Counted from the stretch's first letter, positions 15,806 through 25,270 are shown. The stretch: 64,000 nucleotides of DNA from Streptomyces sp. NA04227 (GCF_013364195.1 NZ_CP054918.1:5631001-5695000), one strand, 5' to 3'. Notes: generated from the letters alone by a model not told the origin. Program-made: numbers and translations.

Positions 15806-18800
15806 GTGACCGCACGACTGACCGATCCCGAGCAGCTCAAGGAGCTCCTCGGCATCCCCTTCACCCCGGAGCAGACGGCCTGCATCACCGCGCCGCCCGC
15901 CCCGCAGGTCGTCGTGGCCGGAGCAGGCTCGGGCAAGACCACCGTGATGGCGGCGCGCGTGGTGTGGCTGGTCGGCACCGGACAGGTCGCCCCAGAGCAG
16001 GTGCTCGGCCTGACCTTCACCAACAAGGCGGCCGGTGAACTGAGCGAGCGGGTGGCCAAGGCGCTGGTGAAGGCGGGCATCACCGACCCTGATCCGCTCG
16101 ATCCGGACAACCCACCGGGCGAACCCCTCATTTCCACCTATCACGCCTTCGCCGGACGCCTGCTTACCGATCACGGCCTGCGCATAGGCATCGAGCCGAC
16201 GACCCGCCTGCTCGCCGACGCCACCCGTTTCCAGCTCGCCGCGCGGGTACTGCGCGAGGCCCCCGGCACCTATCCGGCGCTCACCCGTTCCTTCGCCGAC
16301 CTGGTGGGCGATCTGCTCGCCCTCGACAGCGAACTGGCCGAGCACCTGGTCGAGCCCGGCGACCTGCGCGCCCACGACACCGCACTGCTGCGCGAGCTCG
16401 CCGAGGCCCGGCTCGGCAACGCCGACCTCCGCAAGATCCCCGAAGCGGCTGCCGCCCGCCGCGAACTGACCGGCCTCGTACTGCGCTACCGCGAGGCCAA
16501 ACGCTCCCGCGACCTGCTCGACTTCGGGGACCAGATCGCCCTGTCGGCCCGTCTCGCCCACGGCTGCCCAGAGGTCGGCGCCCTGCTGCGCGAGGAGTTC
16601 CGGGTGGTGCTGCTCGACGAGTACCAGGACACCTCCGTCGCCCAACGCATCCTGCTCGCGGGCCTGTTCGGGCGCCGCACCGGCCACCCGGTGACCGCGG
16701 TCGGCGACCCCTGTCAGGCCATCTACGGCTGGCGCGGCGCCTCCGTCGCCAACCTCGACGACTTCCCGGAGCACTTCGCGCACCCGGACGGCAGCCCCGC
16801 CGCCCGCCACTCCCTCAGCGAGAACCGGCGCAGCGGCGGCCGCCTGCTCGACCTCGCCAACGAGCTAGCCGCCCCCCTCCGTGCGCGGCACGCCGGCGTC
16901 GAGGCCCTGCGCCCCGCCACCGGCGCGGAACACGACGGCCTGGTGCGCTGCGCCCTGCTGCGTACGCATGCCGAGGAAATGGACTGGCTCGCCGACTCCC
17001 TGGCCCACCTGGTACGCACCGGCACCCCGCCCGGCGAGATCGCCGTGCTCTGCCGCACGGCCACCGACTTCGCCGAGATCCACCGGGTTCTGGTCGCGCG
17101 GGACATCCCGGTCGAGGTCGTCGGCCTGTCCGGGCTGCTGCACCTGCCGGAGATCGCCGACCTGGTCGCGGTGTGCGAAGTGCTCCAAGACCCCGGCGCG
17201 AACGCCGCGCTGGTACGTCTCCTGACCGGCCCGCGCTGGCGCATCGGCCCGCGCGACCTGGCCCTGCTCGGCCGCCGCGCCCGACTCCTCGTACGCCACC
17301 GGGACTTCGGCGCGGACGCCGACGACACCGATGGTGCCGAAGCGGCAGACCGGCGCCTCGCCGAAGCGGTGGAAGGCGTCGACCCGGCGGAACTGATCTC
17401 CCTCGCCGACGCCCTCGACACCTTCCTCGAGAACCCGGCGCGAGACGGTCAGTCCCATGCCCTTGCCGACGACGACGGACTGCCGTTCTCGGCGGAGGCC
17501 CGGACGCGGTTCGCCCACCTCGCCGCCGAACTGCGGGAAATGCGCCGCTCCTTGGCGGATCCCCTGATGGACGTCCTGCACCGGGTCCTCTCCGTCACCG
17601 GCCTAGAGGTCGAACTCTCCGCCTCACCACAGGCACTCGCCGCCCGCCGCCGCGAGACCCTCGCCAACTTCCTGGACATCGCCGCCTCGTTCGCCGCACA
17701 AGAGAGCGAGGCGGGCCTGCTCGCCTTCCTCGGCTTCCTGCGCACGGCAGCCCAGTACGAGAAGGGCCTGGACAACGCCCTGCCCGGCGGCGAGAACACG
17801 GTCAAGGTGCTCACCGCGCACCGCTCCAAGGGCCTCGAATGGGATGTGGTCGCCGTCCCCGGCCTGGTCAAGGGGACCTTCCCGAGCAGCCAGGGCCGTG
17901 AGAAATGGACCGCCCAGGGCAAGGTCCTGCCGCACGCCCTGCGCGGCGACCGCGACACCCTGCCCGAGCTCACCTCCTGGGACGCCCGTGGCCTCAAGGC
18001 CTTCCACGAGGAGATGAAGGAGCACCAGAGCACGGAAGAACTCCGCCTCGGCTACGTCACGTTCACCCGCCCCCGCTCCCTGCTGCTCGGCTCCGGCCAC
18101 TGGTGGGGCCCCAGCCAGAAGCGCAGCCGGGGCCCTTCCGACTTCCTCCAGGCCCTCTCCGCGCACTGCCTCGCGGGACACGGCGAGATCGAGGCCTGGG
18201 CGGAGGAACCGGCGGCCGACGAGGAGAACCCGGCCCTGCACGAGACCGCCGCTGAACGCGTCTGGCCCCTGCCCCTCGACCCCACCGCCCTGGAACGCCG
18301 CCGCGCCGCCGCCCGCACCGTCCTCGCGCACCTGAACCGTCCGCGCCGGCCGGAGCCCGAGCCCGAGCCCGAGTTGGAGTGGGCGGGCGAAGAGTGGGTG
18401 CCAGGAGAGGACGAGTGGGACGAGCCGCCGCCGGAACCGGACTGGGACGGTGACGGCTACGGCGACGGATACGACGGAGAGGCCTTTAACGGTGACGGCC
18501 ATGGTGACGAGGGCGACGGCGTGGACGCGTCGTACGCGCCCCGGGCCGTCCCGGTCGGACCGGCCGCACCGATCGCACCGGTCCCGCCGGGTCCCCGCGC
18601 CTCGCAGGAGGATCTGACACCGGAGGAGGCCCGTGCGGTCGCTTCCTGGGACCGCGACCTGCGGACGCTGACGACGGAACTCCTGCGCGCCGGACAGGAC
18701 ATGACAGAGGTCGTCCTGCCCGCTTCCCTCAGCGCCTCCCAGGTGGTCCGGCTCGCCTCGGACCCCGAGGGCCTCGCCCAGGAACTCGCCCGGCCGATGC

Positions 18801-19357
18801 CGCGGCCACCGCAGCCCGCGGCGCGCCGGGGTACCCGCTTCCACGCCTGGGTCGAGTCCCGCTTCGAGGAACTGCGGCTACCGATGCTCGACCCGGAAGA
18901 CCTCCCCGGCGCCGAGACCGAGATCGCCGACGAACACGACCTCGACTCCCTGAAGGACGCCTTCGAACACGGCCCCTACGCCCACCGCACCCCGTACCGG
19001 GTCGAGGCTCCCTTCCAACTCGCTCTTGCGGGAAGGGTGTTGCGCGGCCGCATTGACGCGATCTACAGCCTCGGCAGCACGGGCGAACCGTCCACCGACG
19101 GCCCCGCCCCGCGCTTCGAGATCGTCGACTGGAAGACGGGCCGTACCGACAGCGCCGACCCACTACAGCTCGCGATCTACCGCCTGGCCTGGGCCGAACA
19201 GCGCGGCCTCTCCCCGGAGTCGGTCACCGCGGCCTTCCACTTCGTACGCACCGGCCGCACCGTACGACCCTCCGCACTCCCGGGACGGGAAGAACTGGAG
19301 CGGTTGCTCAGCGAGGAACCCATAGGGGAAGAGGAACAGGGCGGGGAGCGAGCGTGA
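15806..19357 (+). CDS. adnB: AdnB-like helicase-nuclease subunit
   Basis: 1183 residues from the GTG at 15806. The UvrD-type motor has Walker A AGAGSGKTT (about 35), motif II LLDEYQDTS, motif III GDPCQAIYGWRGAS and motif V LTAHRSKGLEWD. An acidic Gly/Asp/Pro linker (about 850-940) precedes the C-terminal nuclease with GTRFHAW, IVDWKTGR and QLAIYRLAW, the PD-(D/E)XK metal and Lys residues. AdnB supplies the main translocase of the AdnAB end-resection complex in mycobacteria. A TAGCCT hexamer (15793-15798) ends seven bases before the GTG with no Shine-Dalgarno, so the mRNA is probably leaderless; an upstream GTG at 15782 would lie inside that promoter. Confidence 0.92.
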   Translation: MTARLTDPEQLKELLGIPFTPEQTACITAPPAPQVVVAGAGSGKTTVMAARVVWLVGTGQVAPEQVLGLTFTNKAAGELSERVAKALVKAGITDPDPLDPDNPPGEPLISTYHAFAGRLLTDHGLRIGIEPTTRLLADATRFQLAARVLREAPGTYPALTRSFADLVGDLLALDSELAEHLVEPGDLRAHDTALLRELAEARLGNADLRKIPEAAAARRELTGLVLRYREAKRSRDLLDFGDQIALSARLAHGCPEVGALLREEFRVVLLDEYQDTSVAQRILLAGLFGRRTGHPVTAVGDPCQAIYGWRGASVANLDDFPEHFAHPDGSPAARHSLSENRRSGGRLLDLANELAAPLRARHAGVEALRPATGAEHDGLVRCALLRTHAEEMDWLADSLAHLVRTGTPPGEIAVLCRTATDFAEIHRVLVARDIPVEVVGLSGLLHLPEIADLVAVCEVLQDPGANAALVRLLTGPRWRIGPRDLALLGRRARLLVRHRDFGADADDTDGAEAADRRLAEAVEGVDPAELISLADALDTFLENPARDGQSHALADDDGLPFSAEARTRFAHLAAELREMRRSLADPLMDVLHRVLSVTGLEVELSASPQALAARRRETLANFLDIAASFAAQESEAGLLAFLGFLRTAAQYEKGLDNALPGGENTVKVLTAHRSKGLEWDVVAVPGLVKGTFPSSQGREKWTAQGKVLPHALRGDRDTLPELTSWDARGLKAFHEEMKEHQSTEELRLGYVTFTRPRSLLLGSGHWWGPSQKRSRGPSDFLQALSAHCLAGHGEIEAWAEEPAADEENPALHETAAERVWPLPLDPTALERRRAAARTVLAHLNRPRRPEPEPEPELEWAGEEWVPGEDEWDEPPPEPDWDGDGYGDGYDGEAFNGDGHGDEGDGVDASYAPRAVPVGPAAPIAPVPPGPRASQEDLTPEEARAVASWDRDLRTLTTELLRAGQDMTEVVLPASLSASQVVRLASDPEGLAQELARPMPRPPQPAARRGTRFHAWVESRFEELRLPMLDPEDLPGAETEIADEHDLDSLKDAFEHGPYAHRTPYRVEAPFQLALAGRVLRGRIDAIYSLGSTGEPSTDGPAPRFEIVDWKTGRTDSADPLQLAIYRLAWAEQRGLSPESVTAAFHFVRTGRTVRPSALPGREELERLLSEEPIGEEEQGGERA

Positions 19358-19382
19358 GTGAGTGAGAGAGACGTCTACGTCC

Positions 19383-19862
19383 TCATGCGTACGTGCTGCG
19401 CCCCGGACCGGAATCGTCCGGAGCCAACAGCCCCAGTACGTCCAGCAGTTGAGGTGGCTCGACGGGGTCGGTGAGCGAAGCCAGGTCCGCGCGGCTGAAC
19501 CAGCCGTGCGTGTCCAGGGATGTCCGTTCGTGGGGGAGTAGCCCGGCCCGAGTCAGAGACGGTTGCTCGGTGGCGAACCTGGCGAGATAGAAACGCTCGG
19601 TCCCGATGTACCGCTTGCCGTTCCACCACACATCGCGGTCGACCGGCACCGACCGGTCGAGGACGGAGTCCGGGTCGAGCCCCGTCTCCTCGGCCAGTTC
19701 GCGCCGCGCCGCCTCCAACGGCTCCTCGCCGGGCTCGATGCCCCCACCGGGCGGCTCCCAGAGCCACGTCCCGTCGAACGGGTCACGCCAGCGCAGAAGC
19801 AGTACGCGATGTGCGGCGTCCAGACACAGGACCCTGACAGCCGGTCGTTGACTCGTCTCCAC
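19383..19862 (-). CDS. Nudix hydrolase
   Basis: 159 residues. A complete Nudix box (GX5EX7REUXEEXGU) starts at GGIEPGE and ends at RELAEETG (about residues 40-61), so metal-dependent pyrophosphohydrolysis of a nucleoside diphosphate derivative is expected. WFSRADLASL near the C-terminus is the usual terminal helix. The GTG start lies seven bases downstream of a TACCGT hexamer (19870-19875 on the plus strand) with no ribosome site, suggesting a leaderless transcript. The gene converges with adnB, leaving only 25 bp between stops. Substrate unknown. Confidence 0.88.
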   Translation of the reverse strand: METSQRPAVRVLCLDAAHRVLLLRWRDPFDGTWLWEPPGGGIEPGEEPLEAARRELAEETGLDPDSVLDRSVPVDRDVWWNGKRYIGTERFYLARFATEQPSLTRAGLLPHERTSLDTHGWFSRADLASLTDPVEPPQLLDVLGLLAPDDSGPGRSTYA

Positions 19863-19983
19863 GGTCCGGACGGTACGCGGTGCCGGAAATGTGGATCAAG
19901 GCGCGAGGGCGCGGCGACCGGTTCCGTAGGTGTTCATCGTCCGCCACCGCATGTGCCGAACAGTCGGCAGCCCAGGAGCACCG

Positions 19984-20730
19984 TCACGTCCCGGAGTCGA
20001 GCGGCGGCCGGCTGGGGCCGTCGGACGCGGCGGCCCCGTACAAGTGGCCGTAGAGGCGGTTGAGTCGGGCGTCCCGTTCGGCGTCCTCGTCGGGTCCGAC
20101 CGCCGACGAGCCGGAGCTCCAGGGCACCGGGCAGGGCGATGAGTGTTCCGGGTCCGGGCACAGGACCCGGGTCAGTTCTTCGCTCAGGGCTTCCGCTTCC
20201 CGGCCCCCTGCGAGGGTTCCGACCCGGATCTCATGGACGCGGCGTGCGCCGGGTTCGGCTCCGGGATGCTCGATGCGCCACTGCTCGGGAAGCTCGTCGT
20301 AGAACTCGCCGATCGGCATGTCGCCGCACGCGGTGGGCTCGTCCTGTCCTGCGATGTGCAGGACGTGAGGCAGGCCGCGCTGCCGGAGCACTGCGGCGAA
20401 TCCGTCGACTGCCGCGCGCAGCCCTTCCTCGTCCGCGAAGACACCGAGGTGAAGCTCGCAGAGCCTTTCCGCTCGCCCTCGCCCTGGCCCTGGCTCCGGC
20501 CTCGGCACCGACTTCGGCTCCGGCCTTGGCGCCAGGCCCGATGCGGGTGCCGGTTCCGGCCGGTGGTTCGGGAACGGCGGTTGCGGTTGCGGCTGCGGAA
20601 GGGGAGGAGGCTGGGCGGGCAAGGGCACTCCGTGTGTGGGGAGGAGGGGAAAGTTGGTGGTGGTGTCCGGGGCGCCGGAAGGGCGCGACGTGCGCGTGCG
20701 AGGCGCGGCGTACGACGTGCGACGGCCCAC
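19984..20730 (-). CDS. Hypothetical protein with Pro-rich N-terminus
   Basis: 248 residues. The first 85 are Pro/Gln/Arg-rich and low-complexity. Residues about 90-180 read like a real globular domain (ELHLGVFADEEGL, AVLRQRGLPHVLHIAG, GEFYDELPEQWRIE), and the C-terminus is polar. No family is recognised and no membrane or signal segment is seen. A 219-codon frame on the other strand is open over the same region but has less protein-like composition. The start could be internal to the Pro-rich part. Confidence 0.5.
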   Translation of the reverse strand: MGRRTSYAAPRTRTSRPSGAPDTTTNFPLLPTHGVPLPAQPPPLPQPQPQPPFPNHRPEPAPASGLAPRPEPKSVPRPEPGPGRGRAERLCELHLGVFADEEGLRAAVDGFAAVLRQRGLPHVLHIAGQDEPTACGDMPIGEFYDELPEQWRIEHPGAEPGARRVHEIRVGTLAGGREAEALSEELTRVLCPDPEHSSPCPVPWSSGSSAVGPDEDAERDARLNRLYGHLYGAAASDGPSRPPLDSGT

Positions 20731-21052
20731 CTTGCCACGGCATTTCGGTCGTTGCTTCCCGTTTTCTGCTGGGCGGTCGACCCGGCTCGGCCACGGCCGT
20801 GAACAAAAGATCGAACGGGAGCGATGATTTTCCGGCGCCGCCCCGGTCTCTGTTTACGTGAAGCCGCGAAGCTGCGGAGCAGGGAACTCTGCGCGTGGCG
20901 GGGCGTTCATACGGCCGGTATGGCCGACCGTGTAGCCGTAGGGCTGTAGGACCGTAAAGCCGTAGGGCCGTGGGACCGGAAGTCCACAGGTCCACAAGTC
21001 GATGTCCGCGGGGCCGTGTTGGCGGCACCGCAACGAACCGGGAGTGCCTCGA
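20731..21052. other. Gene-free spacer with a 22-bp imperfect direct repeat
   Basis: No coding sequence is supported. Two 22-bp near-copies beginning AGCCGTAGGGC (20934-20955 and 20958-20979) lie upstream of the reductase-fold gene. The segment 20790-20840 is AT-richer than its surroundings and may hold the promoter of the minus-strand hypothetical gene. Confidence 0.5.
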
Positions 21053-21652
21053 ATGCGTGTTGTGATCACTGAATTCATGAGTCTGGACGGCGTTGTGCAG
21101 GCGCCGGGCGGTCCCAAGGAGGACACCGACGGTGGTTTCGCCCACGGCGGCTGGACGCACCCCTTCTTCGACCCGGAGGTGGTCGGCGGCGCGTTCGACG
21201 CGGCGCTGGCCAACGCAGAGGGACTGCTGTTCGGGCGCCGCACCTGGCAGACGATGGCCGCGGCATGGCCGGGCCGGGCCGGGGACCCGTTCGCCGACCG
21301 GATGAACGCACTGCCGAAGTACGTGGTGTCCGAGACCCTGAGCGACGACAAGCTGACTTGGAACAACACCACGCGTATCGCGGGCGGCGACGCCGTCGCC
21401 CGGATCCGGGAACTGCGTGCCACCGGGGACGGCGACCTGGTCGTGATGGGCAGCTCCTCGCTCGCCCGCACCTTGCTCAGCGAGGGCCTGGCCGACGAAC
21501 TCCGGCTCCTGATCATGCCGGTGCTCCTCGGCGGCGGTAAGACGATCTTCCCCGGCGACGGCGCCCTGCGCACGCTGCAACTGGTCTCCGCCACCACCAG
21601 CCCGAACGGGGTGCAGGTGTGCGTGTTCCGACCGGCGGGCGAGGGGGCCTGA
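21053..21652 (+). CDS. Dihydrofolate reductase-fold protein (RibD C-terminal family)
   Basis: 199 residues. MRVVITEFMSLDGVVQAPG is the typical N-terminus of the RibD-C/DHFR-like family, LLFGRRTWQTMAAAWP follows, and LVVMGSSSLARTLL with ELRLLIMPVLLGGGKTIF are the nucleotide-binding and C-terminal strands. Such proteins bind NAD(P)H; the substrate of this subgroup is unknown. The ATG at 21053 has GGGAG nine bases upstream and matches the family N-terminus, whereas the frame extends to an unlikely ATG at 21002. Confidence 0.88.
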   Translation: MRVVITEFMSLDGVVQAPGGPKEDTDGGFAHGGWTHPFFDPEVVGGAFDAALANAEGLLFGRRTWQTMAAAWPGRAGDPFADRMNALPKYVVSETLSDDKLTWNNTTRIAGGDAVARIRELRATGDGDLVVMGSSSLARTLLSEGLADELRLLIMPVLLGGGKTIFPGDGALRTLQLVSATTSPNGVQVCVFRPAGEGA

Positions 21653-21765
21653 CCGGCATCCGGTCAACCTCCCCCAGCTGTTCGGGAGTTGTGTCCCGTC
21701 TCCTACCGCCCGCGCTCGCTCCGACCGGCCTTCGCCACCCGCCATGGGCGGCGTAGGCTCCGGAC

Positions 21766-22164
21766 ATGGAGGGTGCTCTGCCGTTCGTCGTGATCGTCGG
21801 TGGCATGGCCGTGGTGATGGCCTGCTGCGCGTGGTTCGCCGTGCTCGCGCGCCGCAGGGGTGGGGCCGGTGGCGCGATCGCTGCCGCGATGGCCGCCCAC
21901 GACGAGGCGTTCCGCGCGACGGCGCACGAGTCCCACTACGAGATCCAGGCCCAGAGCGAACGCCGGGACTCGGTTCTGTCGCCGGACGGAAAGATGTCAC
22001 CGACCGGCGGGGAGCGGCGCCGCGGCGCCAAGGCGGGCAGGCCGGGAGGCTGGACCGCCAGAACCGCCAGAACCGCCAGAACCGGGAAAGCCGCTGGAAC
22101 CGGGAAAGCCGCGAGGAGCGCGAGAGCACGAAGCGCGAGAGCGGGAAGAAGGACGCACGAGTGA
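21766..22164 (+). CDS. Small single-span membrane protein with repetitive basic tail
   Basis: 132 residues. A single N-terminal membrane helix (about 5-27, VVIVGGMAVVMACCAWFAVL) is followed by a cytoplasmic part with AAHDEAFRATAHESHYEI, then a tail rich in Arg, Lys, Ala and Gly. The tail includes three 9-bp DNA copies encoding TAR. A TAGGCT hexamer (21754-21759) lies six bases before the ATG with no ribosome site, so a leaderless mRNA is likely. Function unknown. Confidence 0.65.
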   Translation: MEGALPFVVIVGGMAVVMACCAWFAVLARRRGGAGGAIAAAMAAHDEAFRATAHESHYEIQAQSERRDSVLSPDGKMSPTGGERRRGAKAGRPGGWTARTARTARTGKAAGTGKAARSARARSARAGRRTHE

Positions 22165-22463
22165 GGCCGCGTACGTAGAGACGCGTGCGTGAGGCCGTTA
22201 CGCATCACCCCATCCCGGCACCCCATCCCGGGCCCGATCCGATGCCCCGCGTCCGTGCCGTTGCCGGGGGCGCGTGCCCGGGCAACAAGCAACAAATTCG
22301 AGCCACATCGACCGCCTCCGGCTCCCTCCGGCTCGGCTCCTGCAAGTACCGCCCCCGACCGACCTGGCCCACCTGCCCGGCACCACCACCCCACGCCAGG
22401 AGTGACCAGGCAGACAGCACATGCCCGCCGGACGCCCCGCCGCGGCCGGATAGGCTCGGCGGC

Positions 22464-23867
22464 ATGAGCGAGACCCCGGACAACGCCGTCCGTACCTATA
22501 TCGGCACCCAGCGTGACGCCTTCCTCGGCGACCTCGCGGAATGGCTGCGCATACCCTCCGTCTCCGCACAGCCGGAGCACGCTGCGGACGTCCGGCGCAG
22601 TGCCGACTGGCTCGCCACGAAACTCAAGGAGACGGGCTTTCCCACCGTCGAGGTCTGGCCGACGGACGGACTGCCCGCCGTGTTCGCGCACTGGCAGTGC
22701 GAGGACCCCGAGGCGCCCACCGTCCTCGTCTACGGCCATCACGACGTGCAGCCCGCAGCCCTCGCGGACGGCTGGCACACCGAGCCGTTCGCGCCCGAGA
22801 TCATCGACGGCAAGCTGTACGCGCGGGGCGCGGCCGACGACAAGGGACAGGTCTTCTTCCACACCCTCGGCGTCCGTGCCCACCTCGCCGCGACCGGGCG
22901 CAGCACCCCCGCGGTTCACCTCAAGATGCTCATCGAGGGCGAGGAGGAGTCCGGCTCCGAGCACTTCCGCGCCTTGGTCGAGGAGCACGCCGAACGCCTC
23001 GCCGCCGATGTCGTGATCGTCTCCGACACCGGCATGTGGTCCGCCGAAACCCCCACCGTGTGCACCGGCATGCGCGGCCTGGCCGAGTGCGAGATCACGC
23101 TGCACGGCCCCGACGAGGATCTGCACTCGGGCTCGTTCGGCGGCGCCGTCCCCAACCCGGCCACCGAAGTGGCCCGCTTGGTCGCCGCGCTGCACGACGA
23201 GGACGGCCGCGTCGCCGTTCCCGGCTTCTACGACGGGGTCCGCGAACTCACCGACCGGGAACGCGAACTCTTCGCGCAGCTCCCCTTCGACGAGACCGCC
23301 TGGCTGCGTACCGCCAAGTCCCGTGCCCTGCGCGGCGAATCCGGACGCACCACCCTCGAACGTCTCTGGGCCCGCCCCACCGCCGAGGTCAACGGCATCG
23401 CGGGCGGCTACCAGGGCCCCGGCGGCAAGACGATCATTCCCTCGTCCGCGACGGTGAAGCTGTCCTTCCGCCTCGTCGACGGCCAGGAACCCGAGCACAT
23501 CGCACGCGTCGTGACCGACTGGGTGGCCACCCGCCTCCCCGAAGGCATACGGCACCGTACGACGTTCCACCCCGGCACCCGGCCCTGCCTCGCACCGCTG
23601 GACCACCCCGCGCTGCGGTCGCTGGCCCGCGCCATGGGCCGCGCCTTCGGCAAGGAGATCCTCTTCACCCGCGAAGGAGGCTCGGGCCCGGCCGCCGATC
23701 TGCAGGACGTACTGGGCGCCCCGGTCCTCTTCCTCGGCATCTCGGTACCCTCCGACGCCTGGCACGCCCCCAACGAAAAGGTCGAACTCGACCTCCTCTT
23801 CAAGGGCGTCGAAGCCGGCGCCCACCTCTGGTCCGACCTCGCGGAGAACTGGCCCCGGGCCCACTGA
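22464..23867 (+). CDS. M20-family metallodipeptidase
   Basis: 467 residues. Metal ligands are visible in order: GHHDVQP (His, about 90), ARGAADDKGQ (bridging Asp), EGEEESGS (catalytic Glu and ligand Glu), SDT, and the final WHAPNE His near residue 435. The small dimerisation domain lies between. It should hydrolyse dipeptides or acylated amino acids with two zinc ions in the cytoplasm. TAGGCT (22451-22456) ends seven bases before the ATG and no Shine-Dalgarno is present, which fits a leaderless start. nudC follows after 65 bp and may be co-transcribed. Confidence 0.92.
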   Translation: MSETPDNAVRTYIGTQRDAFLGDLAEWLRIPSVSAQPEHAADVRRSADWLATKLKETGFPTVEVWPTDGLPAVFAHWQCEDPEAPTVLVYGHHDVQPAALADGWHTEPFAPEIIDGKLYARGAADDKGQVFFHTLGVRAHLAATGRSTPAVHLKMLIEGEEESGSEHFRALVEEHAERLAADVVIVSDTGMWSAETPTVCTGMRGLAECEITLHGPDEDLHSGSFGGAVPNPATEVARLVAALHDEDGRVAVPGFYDGVRELTDRERELFAQLPFDETAWLRTAKSRALRGESGRTTLERLWARPTAEVNGIAGGYQGPGGKTIIPSSATVKLSFRLVDGQEPEHIARVVTDWVATRLPEGIRHRTTFHPGTRPCLAPLDHPALRSLARAMGRAFGKEILFTREGGSGPAADLQDVLGAPVLFLGISVPSDAWHAPNEKVELDLLFKGVEAGAHLWSDLAENWPRAH

Positions 23868-23932
23868 CCCGCCGCCCCCGCACAGGCCCCGCCCCAGCCG
23901 CACTCTCCAGCCACCGGGAGTTGGAAGCACCC

Positions 23933-24880
23933 GTGACCACCTCGACCGACCACAGCCCCGACCGTCCGATCGCGCTGACCGCACCCAGCGGCATAGACCG
24001 CGCGGCGCACCACCGGCTCGACGAAGCCTGGCTGGCCGCCGCCTGGAGCCACCCCTCCACCCGGGTCTTCGTCGTCTCCGAAGGACAGGTACTCGTCGAC
24101 GAGACGAGCGAGGGCCGCACGGAGATCGTGACGACGCCGTCCTTCGAGGCGCCGCCCACCGAGTCCCACCGCTACTTCCTCGGCAACGACGAGGACGGCG
24201 TCAGCTACTTCGCCCTGCAGAAGGACAGCCTGCCCGGACGCATGGACCAGTCCGCCCGCCCGGCCGGGCTGCGCGAGGCGGGCCTGCTGCTGTCCCCGCG
24301 CGACGCCGCGCTCATGGTGCACGCCGTCGCCTTGGAGAACTGGCAACGGCTGCACCGCTTCTGCTCGCGCTGCGGCGAACGCACCGTGATCACCGCGGCC
24401 GGCCATATCCGCCGCTGCCCCGCCTGCGGCGCGGAGCACTACCCGCGCACCGACCCCGCCGTGATCATGCTGGTCACCGACGAGCAGGACCGCGCCCTGC
24501 TCGGCCGCCAGATGCACTGGCCCGAAGGCCGGTTCTCCACCCTCGCCGGATTCGTCGAACCCGGCGAGTCCATCGAGGACTCCGTACGCCGCGAGGTCTT
24601 CGAAGAGGTCGGAGTCACCGTCGGCGAGGTCGAGTACCTCGCCAGCCAGCCCTGGCCCTTTCCGTCCAGCCTGATGCTCGGCTTCATGGCCAGGGCCACC
24701 TCCGCGGAGATCAACGTCGACGGCGACGAGATCCACGAGGCCCGCTGGTTCTCCCGCGAGGAGCTGGAGAAGGCCTTCGCCTCCGGCGAGGTCCTGCCCC
24801 CGTACGGAATCTCCATCGCGGCACGCCTCGTCGAGCGCTGGTACGGCAAGCCGCTGCCCAGGCGCACCAAAGCGCTCTGA
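23933..24880 (+). CDS. nudC: NAD(+)/NADH diphosphatase, Nudix family
   Basis: 315 residues. A four-Cys zinc site (CSRC and CPAC, about 142-160) precedes the Nudix box (GFVEPGESIEDSV...REVFEEVG, about 205-227), and the diagnostic SQPWPFPSSLM motif follows, which together identify NudC. The enzyme cleaves NADH (and de-caps NAD-RNA in E. coli) to NMN(H) and AMP. The GTG at 23933 has GGAAG upstream; the open frame extends further but overlaps the M20 gene in another frame. It lies just before the convergent mycoredoxin gene, the same neighbourhood as in mycobacteria. Confidence 0.93.
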   Translation: MTTSTDHSPDRPIALTAPSGIDRAAHHRLDEAWLAAAWSHPSTRVFVVSEGQVLVDETSEGRTEIVTTPSFEAPPTESHRYFLGNDEDGVSYFALQKDSLPGRMDQSARPAGLREAGLLLSPRDAALMVHAVALENWQRLHRFCSRCGERTVITAAGHIRRCPACGAEHYPRTDPAVIMLVTDEQDRALLGRQMHWPEGRFSTLAGFVEPGESIEDSVRREVFEEVGVTVGEVEYLASQPWPFPSSLMLGFMARATSAEINVDGDEIHEARWFSREELEKAFASGEVLPPYGISIAARLVERWYGKPLPRRTKAL

Positions 24881-24927
24881 GCCGGCCGGCGGGACTCGGC
24901 CCCGGGGCGTACCCGGGGCCGCACCGC

Positions 24928-25185
24928 TCAGGCCCCGAGTGCCTGCTTCACCTGAGCCAGGCTCGGGTTCGTCATGACCACCTCGGCCCCACCGGCCGTC
25001 GGCAGCACCCGCACCGTGGGTACGGTCTGGTTGCCGCCGTTGGCCTGCTCCACGAACGCGGCCGACTCCGGGTCCTGCTCGATGTTTATCTCGTTGTACG
25101 CGATGCCCTCACGCTCCATCTGGCTCTTCAGCCGACGGCAGTAGCCGCACCACGTCGTGCTGTACATCGTCACAGTGCCCGACAT
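24928..25185 (-). CDS. mrx1: Mycoredoxin-1 (glutaredoxin-like)
   Basis: 85 residues, the normal length. MYSTTWCGYCRRLK carries the CGYC redox pair, TVPTV the cis-Pro. Mycoredoxins reduce mycothiol-protein mixed disulfides in actinomycetes. The ATG has GGAG nine bases upstream; longer open frames are not supported. On the minus strand a perfect sigma-R promoter lies 60-85 bp upstream, so the gene is predicted to be induced by thiol oxidation. Confidence 0.95.
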   Translation of the reverse strand: MSGTVTMYSTTWCGYCRRLKSQMEREGIAYNEINIEQDPESAAFVEQANGGNQTVPTVRVLPTAGGAEVVMTNPSLAQVKQALGA

Positions 25186-25242
25186 CTCTCGCGCTCCTTC
25201 ACAGGTTCGGGGCGGACTCGAAACTCCGTCCTCGCCACAGAC

Positions 25243-25262
25243 CGAACGTGCGGGCACGTTCG
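25243..25262. promoter_or_regulatory. Perfect 20-bp palindrome overlapping the mycoredoxin promoter
   Basis: CGAACGTGC, GG, GCACGTTCG: nine-base arms around two bases, covering the -10 element and most of the spacer. The GAAC/GTTC halves are ten bases apart, unlike the four-base spacing of the actinobacterial SOS box. It could be an operator for mrx1 or for the divergent uvrD2. Confidence 0.55.
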
Positions 25263-25270
25263 ACCATTCC
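25245..25270 (-). promoter_or_regulatory. Sigma-R type promoter for mycoredoxin
   Basis: Read on the minus strand: GGAAT (25270-25266), 18-bp spacer, GTT (25247-25245), an exact consensus match. Transcription would begin near 25238, giving a leader of about 50 nt. Confidence 0.82.

Noticed and set aside
25243..25262. LexA/SOS box before uvrD2
   Set aside because: The GAAC and GTTC halves are ten bases apart rather than four, so it is not a canonical actinobacterial SOS box.
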